NCBI GenBank assembly: GCA_029974015.1
Contig: JARKUF010000014.1
Location: forward strand, 64,217 to 128,216
DNA length: 64,000 bases
Direction: 5' to 3'
Source of the DNA: Spirochaetota bacterium
GTDB taxonomy: Bacteria > Spirochaetota > UBA4802 > JAGODF01
Position 1 is the first letter of the stretch, and each line of letters starts with the position of its first letter. The position numbers and the translations under genes were made by a program. The notes below the pieces were generated by a model. It was not told the origin of the DNA. It searched no databases and saw nothing but the letters and a program-made list of their open reading frames with translations. Positions 33,925-42,674 of this stretch are shown piece after piece.

Positions 33925-34959
33925 TTAAAGCCCCGAAATCCTCGGATCGAGATAGATAAGCAGGTATCCTGCAATGCTGAGCATCGACAGGGTGATGAGA
34001 AAAAGCTTTGCCGCCTGCGAAATTTTAAGCCGCGCCATTGCGACGCGCACCGCGGTAATCGCCACAGTATATACTATAATCACTTTTACGATAAAAAGCA
34101 GAATATCCAGGGCAAATGTGTAATCGCCCCCCGCGATGACGATACGAAACCCCGTGAGGTCCGTAAAACCATGTGGGAAAAATAAAACCACAAAAAGCGC
34201 CGTAAAGGCCAGGGACTTCACCGCGTCGGCGAGACCGTAGAGGGCCAGATATTTTCCCGAATATTCAGCAAGAAGGCCTTCGGCAATTTCCGTTTCAGCC
34301 TCGGCCTGGTCGAATGGGACCTTCCCGGTTTCAGCGGGGACTACCGCCATGAGGGTCAGGACCAGGAGCCCCCCGCCCAGGATTCCCATTGGGCCCATTC
34401 CGGTCCAGATTGGATTAGACGCCACGGTGAGCAGGGAGAATGGATGCGCCCCTCCGGCTGCCTGGGACATCTTCCAGGCCACTGCGATTACGACGATGGC
34501 CAGGGGGACCTCGACGCTCATCAGGATGACCACTTCGCGCTGGGCCCCCACGGTGGCGTAAGGCGACCCCGAGGCGAACCCTCCGGCAATGAGGGAGATG
34601 GCGGGTATCATGAGCAGGTACAGGATGACGATAAGGTCCCCGGCGGTGAGGAAGGGCCCGGAAGACCCATGGAGATAATAGAGATATGGCAGAACGACGT
34701 ATATCAGGAGGACCGATGTTGACGCCAGGGCAAGCACCGGCGCTCCCCGGAAAATCCAGCTTACGGAATTTTCGGGGATGATGGTCTGTTTGATCATAAG
34801 CTTTTCCAGGTCGTAGAAGGGCTGGAGAAGGGGCGGCCCCACCCGGGATTGGAAATAGGCCGCGAATTTCCTGTCGATGCCCCTGATAAAAAGGCCCAGG
34901 AAAATGCCAAGGACCAGGAGGCCCAGGGAAAAGGCGATGACGATCAGGAGTTCCCGCAT
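33925..34959 (-). CDS. mbhM: Hydrogenase membrane anchor subunit, MbhM/NuoH-like
   Basis: I use ATG 34959 (MRELLIVIAF), which overlaps the end of the large-subunit gene by 16 bases; the upstream track extension is the other frame of that gene. The 344-aa protein has about eight membrane helices and the NuoH/HyfC hallmarks DRKFAAYFQSRVGP and PFDQAEAETEIAEGLLAEYSG. It links the peripheral catalytic arm to the ion-translocating membrane part. Confidence 0.92.
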   Translation of the reverse strand: MRELLIVIAFSLGLLVLGIFLGLFIRGIDRKFAAYFQSRVGPPLLQPFYDLEKLMIKQTIIPENSVSWIFRGAPVLALASTSVLLIYVVLPYLYYLHGSSGPFLTAGDLIVILYLLMIPAISLIAGGFASGSPYATVGAQREVVILMSVEVPLAIVVIAVAWKMSQAAGGAHPFSLLTVASNPIWTGMGPMGILGGGLLVLTLMAVVPAETGKVPFDQAEAETEIAEGLLAEYSGKYLALYGLADAVKSLAFTALFVVLFFPHGFTDLTGFRIVIAGGDYTFALDILLFIVKVIIVYTVAITAVRVAMARLKISQAAKLFLITLSMLSIAGYLLIYLDPRISGL

Positions 34960-36188
34960 GTCGCTTTGATCCTTTTCTGTTTTTCCACGGAAAGGCGGTG
35001 AAGCTCCTCTGCCGTGAACGATAATCCACCGCAGCCGTTTTTTATTACCGTCATCCGGTCCGCGCAGGCGATGCACGGGTCAATTGAGGCGGCTATAATC
35101 GGAATGTCGGCGATTTCCGCTCCATTGAACATGACGGCCCAGGCCGCCGCGTTTGAATACGTGGGGGCCTTCACTTTAATCTGGGCGGGCCCTTCCCTCT
35201 CATCCAGGATGTCGAAATGGGCCACCTCTCCGCGGGGGGCCTCGTATCGGCCAAGGCCATCGCCCTTCACTTTCTTCAATTGGTTGATGAGCTTTATCGC
35301 CTTAGACTCCACCACGATTTCGCCATCGGGCATATTGTCCAGGCAGAAGCCGACTATTTCGACCGACTGCTTCATTTCAAGGACGCGCACTATCATCCTG
35401 TCGAACACATCACCCCGGGGTTCCTTCCCGATGTCCCGGGGGCTCGCGGGACGGAGCCACTCGATGTCGGGATAGGCGTTACAGGGATAGTCAATCCGCA
35501 CATCTTTTGGAAGCCCCGAGGCCCGGGCCGTTGGCCCCACGGCGCAGAGCGCCACTGCGTCTTCGTAGGTGAGGACGCCGATGTCCCGGCAGCGCATCTG
35601 GACGGTCAGGTCCTCCAGAAGAATTTCCCTTGTGCGGTTATACAGTTCGCGGTAATAATCCAGCGTCTCCTCTAAAATTCCGTAATGCTCCGGGGCGATA
35701 TCGCGGCGGACGCCGCCGATGGTTAGCATGGCGTAGTTGACGCGGTTTCCTGTAAGAAGCTCCAGGCAGTCCATCACCTTCTCCCGGATGTCCCAGGTGT
35801 GGAGGAAGAGCGTATCGAATCCAATCTCGTGGGCGGCCACGCCCGTCCAGAGGAGGTGGGAGTGGAGCCGCTCAAGCTCGCCTATAATGGTGCGGACGTA
35901 CTTCGCCCGGGGCGGCACCTCTATCCCCGCGGCGTTTTCCACGGCGAGGCAGTATGCCATGGGATGGGAAACAGAGCAGATGCCGCAGATCCTTTCCAGA
36001 AGGTAAATCACCTGGATGAAGTTCCGCTCCCGCGCGACATGTTCAATCCCCCGGTGCGTGTACCCGAAATCCATGTCGGTGCGCACGATCTTTTCCCCAT
36101 CCACCTCGAAGGAGAATTTCACCGGCTCTTTGAAAGCCGGATGCGTGGGGCCGATGCTCAGGGGAAAGGTGCTTGTGCTTTTGCTCAT
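34944..36188 (-). CDS. mbhL: Group 4 NiFe-hydrogenase large subunit, MbhL/NuoD-like
   Basis: The 414-aa protein keeps both nickel-ligand motifs, RICGICSVSH near the N terminus and DPCIACADR near the C terminus. It is therefore a real hydrogenase subunit and not complex I NuoD. After the last motif a 36-residue tail remains for processing by a maturation protease. It also shows the family stretch GYTHRGIEH and GELERLHSHLLWTG. The ATG overlaps the stop of the NuoC-like gene by four bases. The Mbh gene order supports a ferredoxin-dependent, H2-evolving enzyme. Confidence 0.93.
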   Translation of the reverse strand: MSKSTSTFPLSIGPTHPAFKEPVKFSFEVDGEKIVRTDMDFGYTHRGIEHVARERNFIQVIYLLERICGICSVSHPMAYCLAVENAAGIEVPPRAKYVRTIIGELERLHSHLLWTGVAAHEIGFDTLFLHTWDIREKVMDCLELLTGNRVNYAMLTIGGVRRDIAPEHYGILEETLDYYRELYNRTREILLEDLTVQMRCRDIGVLTYEDAVALCAVGPTARASGLPKDVRIDYPCNAYPDIEWLRPASPRDIGKEPRGDVFDRMIVRVLEMKQSVEIVGFCLDNMPDGEIVVESKAIKLINQLKKVKGDGLGRYEAPRGEVAHFDILDEREGPAQIKVKAPTYSNAAAWAVMFNGAEIADIPIIAASIDPCIACADRMTVIKNGCGGLSFTAEELHRLSVEKQKRIKATCGNS

Positions 36189-36700
36189 CGCCCGCCTCCC
36201 CTTCCCGCTCCCCTGTACGTTTCGAGCATGGGCTTCATCTCAGGCGGGAGATTGCCCGGGGTGAAGAGTCGCCTTTCGTCGGGGATATCTTCGATGTCAA
36301 TGCCTAACATCTCCCGGGTTTCCCTTTCCATAAAGAGGATGCCGGGGACGATATCAGTCACGGTGCGGATTCTAAGGTCGTCCCTGGGCACCTGCGCCGT
36401 TATGATGACGGGAAGTTCCATATAGTTTCCCGTCCCCCCATAGATGGTGAAAGGATAGATGAGGTCAATGCGGTCCTCATATTCCCGGGAAGCCATGGGA
36501 CATGAGATATGAGGAGCGCCGAACCGGCTTAAGAATGTTACGGCCATATGAAAATGCCGCCGGTGAAAGGTGAGCCAGAGGGAGCGCTGGTCCCTGGGGC
36601 GCTTCACCCCTTCGGGGCGGTTCCTTATCTCGCAATGCAGGAGGTCTTCGCCGAATTCGGACTTGAATTGTTCTACAAGTATATCATGAAGCGGCAGCAT
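36185..36700 (-). CDS. mbhK: Hydrogenase subunit MbhK/NuoC-like
   Basis: The 171-aa protein matches the 30-kDa NuoC family: FHRRHFHMAVTFLSRFGAPHISCPMASREYEDRIDLIYPFTIYG and the C-terminal TREMLGIDIEDIPDERRLFTPGNLP block, typical of this subunit. It bridges the small and large catalytic subunits and has no cofactor. It overlaps the NuoB-like gene by 17 bases and the large-subunit gene by four. Confidence 0.9.
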   Translation of the reverse strand: MLPLHDILVEQFKSEFGEDLLHCEIRNRPEGVKRPRDQRSLWLTFHRRHFHMAVTFLSRFGAPHISCPMASREYEDRIDLIYPFTIYGGTGNYMELPVIITAQVPRDDLRIRTVTDIVPGILFMERETREMLGIDIEDIPDERRLFTPGNLPPEMKPMLETYRGAGRGGGR

Positions 36701-37136
36701 TGTCCTTCTCCAGGGATTCGATTTTCAGCCAGGCCTTCACCACGCCGTAAATTATCGCCTCGGGGCGCGGGGGGCATCCGGGAATGTACACGTCCACTGG
36801 TATGCAGGTATCCACCGGCCCCGCCATGGCGTAGGACTCCTGGAAGACCCCCTTCGTGGAGCCGCAGCCGCCCACAACGACCACAAGCTTCGGGTCCGGG
36901 ACCTGGTGGTACACGCGAAGCACATTTTCGCGGATCTTCTCCGTAAGGGTCCCAGTTACCAGCAGGATATCGGCATGGCGCGGCGTCCCGACGAGCTTTA
37001 TGCCGAACCTCTCGGCGTCGTAGCGCGGCGTCAGGGTCGCCAGGATTTCAATATCGCAGGCATTGCAGGAGCCAGCATTGATGTGGAATGCCCAGAGGGA
37101 CCGGGACATCTTTTTCAGCATCTTTGCGGTGTTCAC
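36684..37136 (-). CDS. mbhJ: Hydrogenase small subunit MbhJ/NuoB-like
   Basis: The start is GTG at 37136, overlapping the previous stop as GTGA with GGAGG nine bases upstream; the longer track ORF is not needed. The protein of 150 aa has the proximal 4Fe-4S ligands: GSCNACDIE, GGCGSTKGVF and PGCPPRPEA. It passes electrons to the NiFe site in MbhL. Length and motifs are normal for group 4 enzymes. Confidence 0.92.
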   Translation of the reverse strand: MNTAKMLKKMSRSLWAFHINAGSCNACDIEILATLTPRYDAERFGIKLVGTPRHADILLVTGTLTEKIRENVLRVYHQVPDPKLVVVVGGCGSTKGVFQESYAMAGPVDTCIPVDVYIPGCPPRPEAIIYGVVKAWLKIESLEKDNAAAS

Positions 37137-37486
37137 AGTAGGCCACCTCCAATAAGGAGAAGACAGATGGAAACAGTGAAGGCAAGCCATTTCATGTAAT
37201 CGTTCAGGTCGCCGTTGTGGAGGGAGTCGACTCCCCTGTAGTAAAAATCCAGGGCCTTTCTGAAACCCCAGTAAAGATTGGACGATTTAACATTGTAATC
37301 GATCTCGTCGAGATTTCCGGAGTTGAATGGTTTAACCTGGTCGGTGCCTTTATGGTAGTCGGCGCGGAAAAAGAGCTTCCCGGCAAACGCGATGAGAAGG
37401 GCAATGATGATAAAAAGCGCCAGAAGGACCAGGGGATTCCAGTGAATGCCCGGCATGGTTTTCCATATATACTCATGGGCCGTCAT
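37133..37486 (-). CDS. mbhI: Small hydrogenase membrane subunit, MbhI-like
   Basis: The protein (ATG 37486, MTAHEYIWKTM) has about 117 aa with two membrane helices, at residues about 15-38 and the C terminus. A soluble middle with aromatic clusters (SSNLYWGFRKALDFYYRGVDSLHNGD) lies between. Sequence recognition is weak, but it sits exactly where archaeal Mbh operons carry mbhI, between the antiporter-like MbhH and the NuoB-like MbhJ. It probably ties the membrane antiporter module to the catalytic arm. Confidence 0.72.
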   Translation of the reverse strand: MTAHEYIWKTMPGIHWNPLVLLALFIIIALLIAFAGKLFFRADYHKGTDQVKPFNSGNLDEIDYNVKSSNLYWGFRKALDFYYRGVDSLHNGDLNDYMKWLAFTVSICLLLIGGGLL

Positions 37487-37496
37487 AACCCGCCTC

Positions 37497-39050
37497 CTAC
37501 CTTCCCGGCACCAGGCCCGCCACGGCGGGTTCAACCAGGTATTTCAGCACTTCCCCGGGGAAGAGGCCCATGGCCAGCACGAGGAAGCAGAATACTCCCA
37601 TGGCCGCCGTCACGGTGGCAGGGAGTGGCTCGTCAATGACGATAATATCTTCATTACGGGGCCCCAGAAACGCGCCGTAGAACACTTTTAAAAACGACGC
37701 CAGGGTGAGGACCGACACGAACATGGCGATGATGGCCAGGATAGGGCTGAACCGATACACCGATTCATAAATCAGGATTTTTGAGGCAAAACCATTGAAA
37801 GGGGGTACCCCCGATATCGCCAGCGCGCCGGCTATGAAGCAGAGGGTCGTGAATGTGTCCCGGTGGGCCATCCCCATCATTTTATTCAGGTCCCTGGTGC
37901 CGAAGCGCAACACCATGACCCCCGAAGTGAGAAAGAGGAGCCCTTTATAGAAGGCGTGGTTCATGATGTGGAATATTCCTCCCATCATGGCGTCGCGCCC
38001 GAAGGCCGCGTATGCGGCACCGCCCGGGTCCATGTAGACCACGACCCCAACGCCAACACCGAGGAGCATGTAGCCGGTCTGGGAAATAGCGTGATACGCC
38101 ATGAGGCGCTTCACATCGTGCTGGACCAGCGCCATGGTGACGCCCACGAACATCGAAAGCACTCCCAGGACGATGATGATCCACCCCAGGGTATGGTAGT
38201 TCAGGGTCACATCCGAAACGGGGTTCCCGAAGAGGGAGAAGGAGAGCCGGAAAACACCGTAGAGGCTCGCCTGGCTCGCGGAAACGAGGGCGGCGGTAAC
38301 TGGGGCCGGGGCTTCGGAGTAGGCGTCGGGCACCCACATATGCATGGGAATGGCGCCGGCCTTCATCGCCAGGGGGACCACCATGAATATCAGGGCTATC
38401 TTGTCGAGGAGAGTAAAGCGTATCACCCCGTGGAGATACTCGATATTGAAAGAGCCGTACTGGGAGTAGAAAAACGCTATCCCTATCAGAAGAAAGCTGG
38501 TGGCGACGGCGCTTATCATCATGTACTTGTATCCCGCGTAGGGGGAAAATTTCCTGTTATAGCTGTAAGATACAAGGGCCGAGGACGAAATCGAGAGTAT
38601 CTCGAGAAACACGAAGAAGTTGAAAAGGTCATTGGTGAATTCGAGGCCGAGCATGCCCACGAGCATGAGCATGAGAAGGATAGTGTAGTAATTTTTTCTC
38701 GGGTCCTCGGGGACATATTTCATGGAATACACATACGAAACCAGGACCACCACCGCCGAAGTCAGCGCCATGAAGATTGAAAAGCCGTCTATCTTCAGCA
38801 TGATTCTGATGGGGAAATCAAGCCCCTGGGGCAAAATCTGGGCTGGAGATTGGGCGCCGAGGACGTAGACCAGGGGGGCGCCCTCTCTTGAGAGGCGCAG
38901 GGCAAGAAGGACGACCATTACGTTCACTGAAAGGATGGCAAGCAAGGCCGCGGCATTGCGGGCACGAAAGTGCGCTTTTTCTATGATAGGCAGAAGGAAG
39001 GCCGCGAAAAGCGGCACTGTGATGGCCAGTATGGGAAGGTGTTCAATCAT
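37497..39050 (-). CDS. mbhH: MnhD/NuoN-type ion-translocating subunit, MbhH-like
   Basis: I use ATG 39050, eight bases into the end of the MnhC-like gene, because an AGGGGTG site precedes it; the track start at 39062 is TTG. The 517-aa protein has about 14 membrane helices. It has the proton-antiporter signature residues in EILSISSSALVSYSY and KAGAIPMHMWVPDAYSEAPAPVTAALVSAS. This subunit is expected to move H+ or Na+ as electrons flow through the hydrogenase. Confidence 0.93.
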   Translation of the reverse strand: MIEHLPILAITVPLFAAFLLPIIEKAHFRARNAAALLAILSVNVMVVLLALRLSREGAPLVYVLGAQSPAQILPQGLDFPIRIMLKIDGFSIFMALTSAVVVLVSYVYSMKYVPEDPRKNYYTILLMLMLVGMLGLEFTNDLFNFFVFLEILSISSSALVSYSYNRKFSPYAGYKYMMISAVATSFLLIGIAFFYSQYGSFNIEYLHGVIRFTLLDKIALIFMVVPLAMKAGAIPMHMWVPDAYSEAPAPVTAALVSASQASLYGVFRLSFSLFGNPVSDVTLNYHTLGWIIIVLGVLSMFVGVTMALVQHDVKRLMAYHAISQTGYMLLGVGVGVVVYMDPGGAAYAAFGRDAMMGGIFHIMNHAFYKGLLFLTSGVMVLRFGTRDLNKMMGMAHRDTFTTLCFIAGALAISGVPPFNGFASKILIYESVYRFSPILAIIAMFVSVLTLASFLKVFYGAFLGPRNEDIIVIDEPLPATVTAAMGVFCFLVLAMGLFPGEVLKYLVEPAVAGLVPGR

Positions 39051-39402
39051 TGCTTTCAACACCCCTGAGATTGCGGATGTCCATGGTATCGTTATGGCGA
39101 TGGGTCAGCACCGCGAAGGTCAGCATGAGGGCCGTAGTGGCGAACCCGATGACGATATTGGTGAGAATTAAAGCCTGGGGCGTCGGAAGGACCATGGAAA
39201 GGCCTTCCAGCTCCGGGGCCATGGTGAAGATCGGGGCCGTGCCGCCGGGGCGATACCCCAGGGTGATAAAAAGGAGGTTCACTCCGGCTTCGAGAATATT
39301 CAGGGCTATTACGATCTTGATGAGATTGCGCTTATAAAGGATGGCCGCAAGGCCCGCCATTATAAGTAGAATCGACGTGAGATAGAGAAAAAAATTACTC
39401 AT
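39043..39402 (-). CDS. mbhG: MnhC/NuoK-like subunit, MbhG-like
   Basis: The 119-aa protein has three membrane helices and the MnhC/NuoK pattern KRNLIKIVIALNILEAGVNLLFITLGY, with a conserved Glu in the second helix, and LILTNIVIGFATTALMLTFAV. This matches the small Na+/H+-antiporter subunit found in Mbh. It is three bases downstream of the MbhE-F fusion. Confidence 0.92.
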   Translation of the reverse strand: MSNFFLYLTSILLIMAGLAAILYKRNLIKIVIALNILEAGVNLLFITLGYRPGGTAPIFTMAPELEGLSMVLPTPQALILTNIVIGFATTALMLTFAVLTHRHNDTMDIRNLRGVESND

Positions 39403-39405
39403 GGT

Positions 39406-40251
39406 TCAAATATCCCTGCCGCCCCCGGCCCTGGAGGCGTACCTTGTGAAATGGTAAAGCTGGATAAGGATTATACTTATGCCGAAAAAGACCTCAACGC
39501 CCACAGCAAGGCTCAGGAGCGGTAAAATCCCGGCCGAATTGAGAAACCCCGGGTTAGGGCCGAAAGGAATGGTCCTGCCGAGAAACAGCGGCGATCCATT
39601 GGCCAGGAAGTTATAAAGAAACGACGCCGTGATCCCCGCAAATCCCAGGCTGATGAACACCGTGAGCCCCAGGGACTCGAAAAAAGAAAAAATGACCTTG
39701 GTCCTCTGTACATGGCGGGTGATGAGGAGGCTTATAAGGAGGAGCGCCGTCCCGGAGGCCATGACGGCGCCTCCCTGAAAACCTCCGCCGGGCGATATAT
39801 GGCCGTGAAGCACCAGATAGATTCCGAAGGAGATGATAAGCGGGAAAAGCATAAAAGAGCCGAAGGATATTATCCTTGAGACGTTCCGGGGAAACTCATC
39901 CGGGCCCCTGAAGTTCGCCTCCATGACATAGTTCTGGTTATAGAGAAACGACATGAGCATCGAAATGGCGCACACAACGATAAAAAGCACTGTAGCCTCT
40001 CCCAGGGTGTCGAAGCCGCGATAATCGAACACGACGCTCGCTACGATATTATTGGAGCCTGTTTCCCTCTGCCCATTTCTCAGGAAATAATCGTCCATTG
40101 TATCGACGTTCCGCATATCGGTAACTGTGTCACCGCGGAAGCGAAAAACATCGCGGTTCCCCAGGGGTTCCCCCACGGGGTGGAGGCGCATAACGGCCAC
40201 CAGAAGAAAACCGGCGATGAACACCACGGAAAGCAGGCTAATAAGTCTCAT
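39406..40251 (-). CDS. MbhE-MbhF fusion (MnhB-domain antiporter subunit)
   Basis: The ATG at 40251 overlaps the MbhD stop by four bases; the 52 extra codons in the track are the other frame of that gene. The product of 281 aa combines two parts. Residues about 1-120 resemble the MbhE/MrpA-C-terminal piece (DYRGFDTLGEATVLFIVVCAIS). Residues about 140-280 are an MnhB domain (HISPGGGFQGGAVMASGTALLLISL). In the archaeal operon these are separate genes, so this is a fusion. It belongs to the sodium-translocating module. Confidence 0.85.
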   Translation of the reverse strand: MRLISLLSVVFIAGFLLVAVMRLHPVGEPLGNRDVFRFRGDTVTDMRNVDTMDDYFLRNGQRETGSNNIVASVVFDYRGFDTLGEATVLFIVVCAISMLMSFLYNQNYVMEANFRGPDEFPRNVSRIISFGSFMLFPLIISFGIYLVLHGHISPGGGFQGGAVMASGTALLLISLLITRHVQRTKVIFSFFESLGLTVFISLGFAGITASFLYNFLANGSPLFLGRTIPFGPNPGFLNSAGILPLLSLAVGVEVFFGISIILIQLYHFTRYASRAGGGRDI

Positions 40252-40493
40252 TCTTCCCTCCTCCTGGTGAGCTTTACAGCGATGACGAAGATGCAGGTGG
40301 TCAGGGCCGCCCCTATCCCGGCTTCGGCGATGGCCACATCCGGAGCGTCCAGATGGAAGTAAATGACCGTGAGAACCAGGCTTAAAACAGAAAAGCTCAC
40401 TACACATGCAAGAAGGTCGCGGAAGTAAAGGCTCAGGAACGCCGCGATGATGATAACTATGGAGAGTATTATGAATATGATGGGAGATATCAT
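40248..40493 (-). CDS. mbhD: DUF4040/MbhD-like subunit
   Basis: The 81-aa protein has three membrane helices with the MbhD pattern IIIAAFLSLYFRDLLACVVSFSVLSLVLTVIYFHLDAPDVAIAEAGIGAALTT, which also occurs in the MrpA C terminus. The conserved DAPDVAxAEAxxG block defines DUF4040. It overlaps both neighbours by four bases (ATGA). Confidence 0.92.
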   Translation of the reverse strand: MISPIIFIILSIVIIIAAFLSLYFRDLLACVVSFSVLSLVLTVIYFHLDAPDVAIAEAGIGAALTTCIFVIAVKLTRRREE

Positions 40494-40849
40494 TCAGCGG
40501 CCTCCCTTTGCTTTTTGTCCCGGTCCCGAAGTTCGTCGATCTTCACCCCATAGGGCTTGATGCCGTGGATGAGGGCCGCCCGGGCGATGGCGTGTGCGCT
40601 TATTGGATTGGTAAATATAATAACCAGAAGCGCTATCGCCGAATGCACTATGATAGTGATATTTGGAGTCTGGTCGAAAAAGAAAGTTTTCAAAATGACC
40701 CCGGCCACGATGAAAATACTGCCGAAGGTGGTGGTCTTCGTGGCGGCGTGGAGCCTGGTATAGATGTCCGGAAAACGGAAGAGCCCCACAATGCAGATGG
40801 CGTTGATGAAAAGCCCAATACCGAAGAAGGTAAATATCACATAAAGCAT
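40490..40849 (-). CDS. mbhC: MnhG-like antiporter subunit, MbhC-like
   Basis: The start ATG 40849 lies one base after the MnhF stop; the track extension is a shadow. The 119-aa protein has three helices and the MnhG family core GLFRFPDIYTRLHAATKTTTFG followed by NPISAHAIARAALIHGIKP. This is a small subunit of the Mrp-like cation/proton antiporter module. Confidence 0.92.
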   Translation of the reverse strand: MLYVIFTFFGIGLFINAICIVGLFRFPDIYTRLHAATKTTTFGSIFIVAGVILKTFFFDQTPNITIIVHSAIALLVIIFTNPISAHAIARAALIHGIKPYGVKIDELRDRDKKQREAAE

Positions 40850-40850
40850 G

Positions 40851-41132
40851 TCATTTTTTCTCCTCGAGGAAGTACCGGGCGATGTAAACCGTGCCGATGA
40901 AGGAGATGATGCCATACACGATCCCGATGTCAATATAGAGAGCCTTGTCATGATAGGCCCCCAGGACGATCATGAGGACGATGATGAGGGTGTTAATGGT
41001 GTCCAGGACCACTATGCGTTCGGGTACATTGCGGCTGAATGCAATTCGAATGGTCATAAGGAGGATGTAGACGCTTATGAGGAGCGCTGACACCAGAAAG
41101 AGCGTATTCAATGATCCGGCGATGTTACCCAT
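40851..41132 (-). CDS. mbhB: MnhF-like antiporter subunit, MbhB-like
   Basis: The 93-aa protein has three membrane helices and the MnhF pattern RNVPERIVVLDTINTLIIVLMIV with the conserved Asp, then YIDIGIVYGIISFIGTVYIARYF. It overlaps the MnhE-like gene by eight bases. Confidence 0.9.
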   Translation of the reverse strand: MGNIAGSLNTLFLVSALLISVYILLMTIRIAFSRNVPERIVVLDTINTLIIVLMIVLGAYHDKALYIDIGIVYGIISFIGTVYIARYFLEEKK

Positions 41133-41640
41133 AGATAAGTTTCATCCAGAAATACACAAAATCCGAGACGTCCCCGGGAAGGGCCTTCTCGCCCGGGGCT
41201 TTTGTCCAATTGAGGGAGTGAACATAGAGGACGCCGGTTTCCGGCTCCATATTTACAGTGAGGGTCCCCGGCGAAAGTGTGATGGAATTCGCGAAAAAGT
41301 AGACTCCCGCCTCGCTTTTAAGCCCCGTTTCCACCCGCACGATGGCAGGGTTTATTCTGCCGGAGATAATTCGATACAGCACTTCGATGTTGGCCACAAG
41401 CAAGGAAAGGAAGAAAGGCCCCACCATGTAAAAAGCCGCGAGGACCCATTTCAGGGGATTCACCAGGTCACCGAGGACATAGGAAGGTACAATTCTGTAA
41501 CTCACCATGGCAAAAATGAGGCTCACCACGGCGCCCGCCACAAGTTCCTCACCGGACCAGAAATAAAATACCGTCCCCGTTCCCGCCGTAAGTGCAAGGT
41601 AAGCCGCAAAACTCACGCTAAAATAAAAGAAAAGCGCCAT
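41125..41640 (-). CDS. mbhA: MnhE-like antiporter subunit, MbhA-like; first gene of the hydrogenase operon
   Basis: I choose ATG 41640 (MALFFYFSVSF) since GGAAGGTGA lies just upstream. The 171-aa protein has three N-terminal helices. Its cytoplasmic part has the MnhE pattern INPAIVRVETGLKSEAGVYFFANSITLSPGTLTVNMEPETGVLYVHSLNW. It opens a thirteen-gene operon without internal gaps. Upstream (about 41660-41700) a weak TTGATC-N18-TATTGA promoter-like pair is possible but unproven. Confidence 0.9.
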   Translation of the reverse strand: MALFFYFSVSFAAYLALTAGTGTVFYFWSGEELVAGAVVSLIFAMVSYRIVPSYVLGDLVNPLKWVLAAFYMVGPFFLSLLVANIEVLYRIISGRINPAIVRVETGLKSEAGVYFFANSITLSPGTLTVNMEPETGVLYVHSLNWTKAPGEKALPGDVSDFVYFWMKLIYG

Positions 41641-41750
41641 AGTTTCACCTTCCGAAGCGGCATTTCCAACCGGCACCGCCGCTTGTAAGTTCATTCAATA
41701 CCCCAACTACGATAAAAAGATCAAGCAAGAAAAAGAAATATTCCCAATAA

Positions 41751-41935
41751 TATGGGGACCTCAAAAATTTAATTTTTTAAGGTTCCTTATTGTTATTCAA
41801 AGACAAAAGTACCGTAGATATGCACAGAAACGATATTTAATAGCCTTTTTTTCAACCTGTTTCCCCAAACCCCCGGAAAAGATGTTAAGAAAACACCCCC
41901 ATAAAAACATATTTATCAGCCTGCCAAAGACTAAT
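41751..41935. repeat. Intergenic repeat copy, AT hairpin only
   Basis: GGGGACCTCAAAAATTTAATTTTTTAAGGTTCC (about 41754-41787) is the AT-rich hairpin of the family. A degenerate GC part (ATTTATCAGCCTGCCAAAGAC) follows near 41910. It separates the hydrogenase operon from the divergent zinc-ribbon gene; nothing else is seen in the 460-base gap apart from promoters. Confidence 0.6.
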
Positions 41936-42102
41936 TGAAAAACCAGTTAAAAAAGCTTGCCTTAATTATAGCCGAATATGGAATATTTTCCAAAAGAAAA
42001 TATTATGCTTTACTCCTAACCCAAAAAAGGTTGATGGTATACAGGTGTCGGTTTGGACGCCTCAATAGCCCAACCGACGCACTATTACTACTGGAGATGC
42101 CC

Positions 42103-42567
42103 ATGAAACCCTATAACGACGCCCTCGCCTCATTTATGGAGAAGAAGGCGGAGTGGATGAACAATGAGCTGTCCATCCCGAACGACATGTACTTCACCCC
42201 CGAAGACAGGGCGGAGATCATGACATGGGAAGAAGATGAGGCCAGGGATATCTGGCTAAAAATTAAGGAAAATGTCGACAACCTCTGTGCGGGGCTCCGC
42301 TATGAGCTTTGCCCCTTCTGCCACAAAAACGGCTACACCCATCAAGACCTCGGCACATCCGCCGTAAATCAGAGTTGTGAATTGTGCGGGTACGGATTTC
42401 GCCATGGTATTTGCACGGACCAGAAAAGCGGCCTCAGCCAGTACCGGATAATTCTCAAAACCTTCGAGGACCAGAGGGTTGACGTGTACCGGTTCTTTTC
42501 CGCCGGTTTCTATCAGGACCTCATCCAGGAGATTGAAACAAAAATCCTCGGGGCCGCGGCCACATAA
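42103..42567 (+). CDS. Hypothetical zinc-ribbon protein (155 aa)
   Basis: Not recognised. A CTGGAG site fits ATG 42103 (or 42097) rather than the track start at 41935. The protein is acidic in its first half (MEKKAEWMNNELSIPND, TPEDRAEIMTWEEDEARDIW). It has a zinc-ribbon-like cluster CPFCHKNGYTHQ...CELCGYGFRHGIC, then a C-terminal helical part. Soluble, no signal peptide. It precedes the DUF819 gene by about 100 bases on the same strand and is divergent from the hydrogenase operon; no link to hydrogenase can be shown. Confidence 0.68.
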   Translation: MKPYNDALASFMEKKAEWMNNELSIPNDMYFTPEDRAEIMTWEEDEARDIWLKIKENVDNLCAGLRYELCPFCHKNGYTHQDLGTSAVNQSCELCGYGFRHGICTDQKSGLSQYRIILKTFEDQRVDVYRFFSAGFYQDLIQEIETKILGAAAT

Positions 42568-42674
42568 TGAGTAAGCTACAGAGGAAGGGCCTTTCCGGAG
42601 GCTGAAACCCTGTGTAAGTTGCCTGCGGCCCTTTGATTGTAATTTACGCTATTAGTATCTATCCGGGGGACGCC

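Noticed and set aside
34944-36188. Respiratory complex I (NuoD) instead of hydrogenase
   Set aside because: Both Ni-ligand motifs (RICGIC and DPCIAC) are present and the operon lacks nuoEFG, so hydrogenase is the better call.
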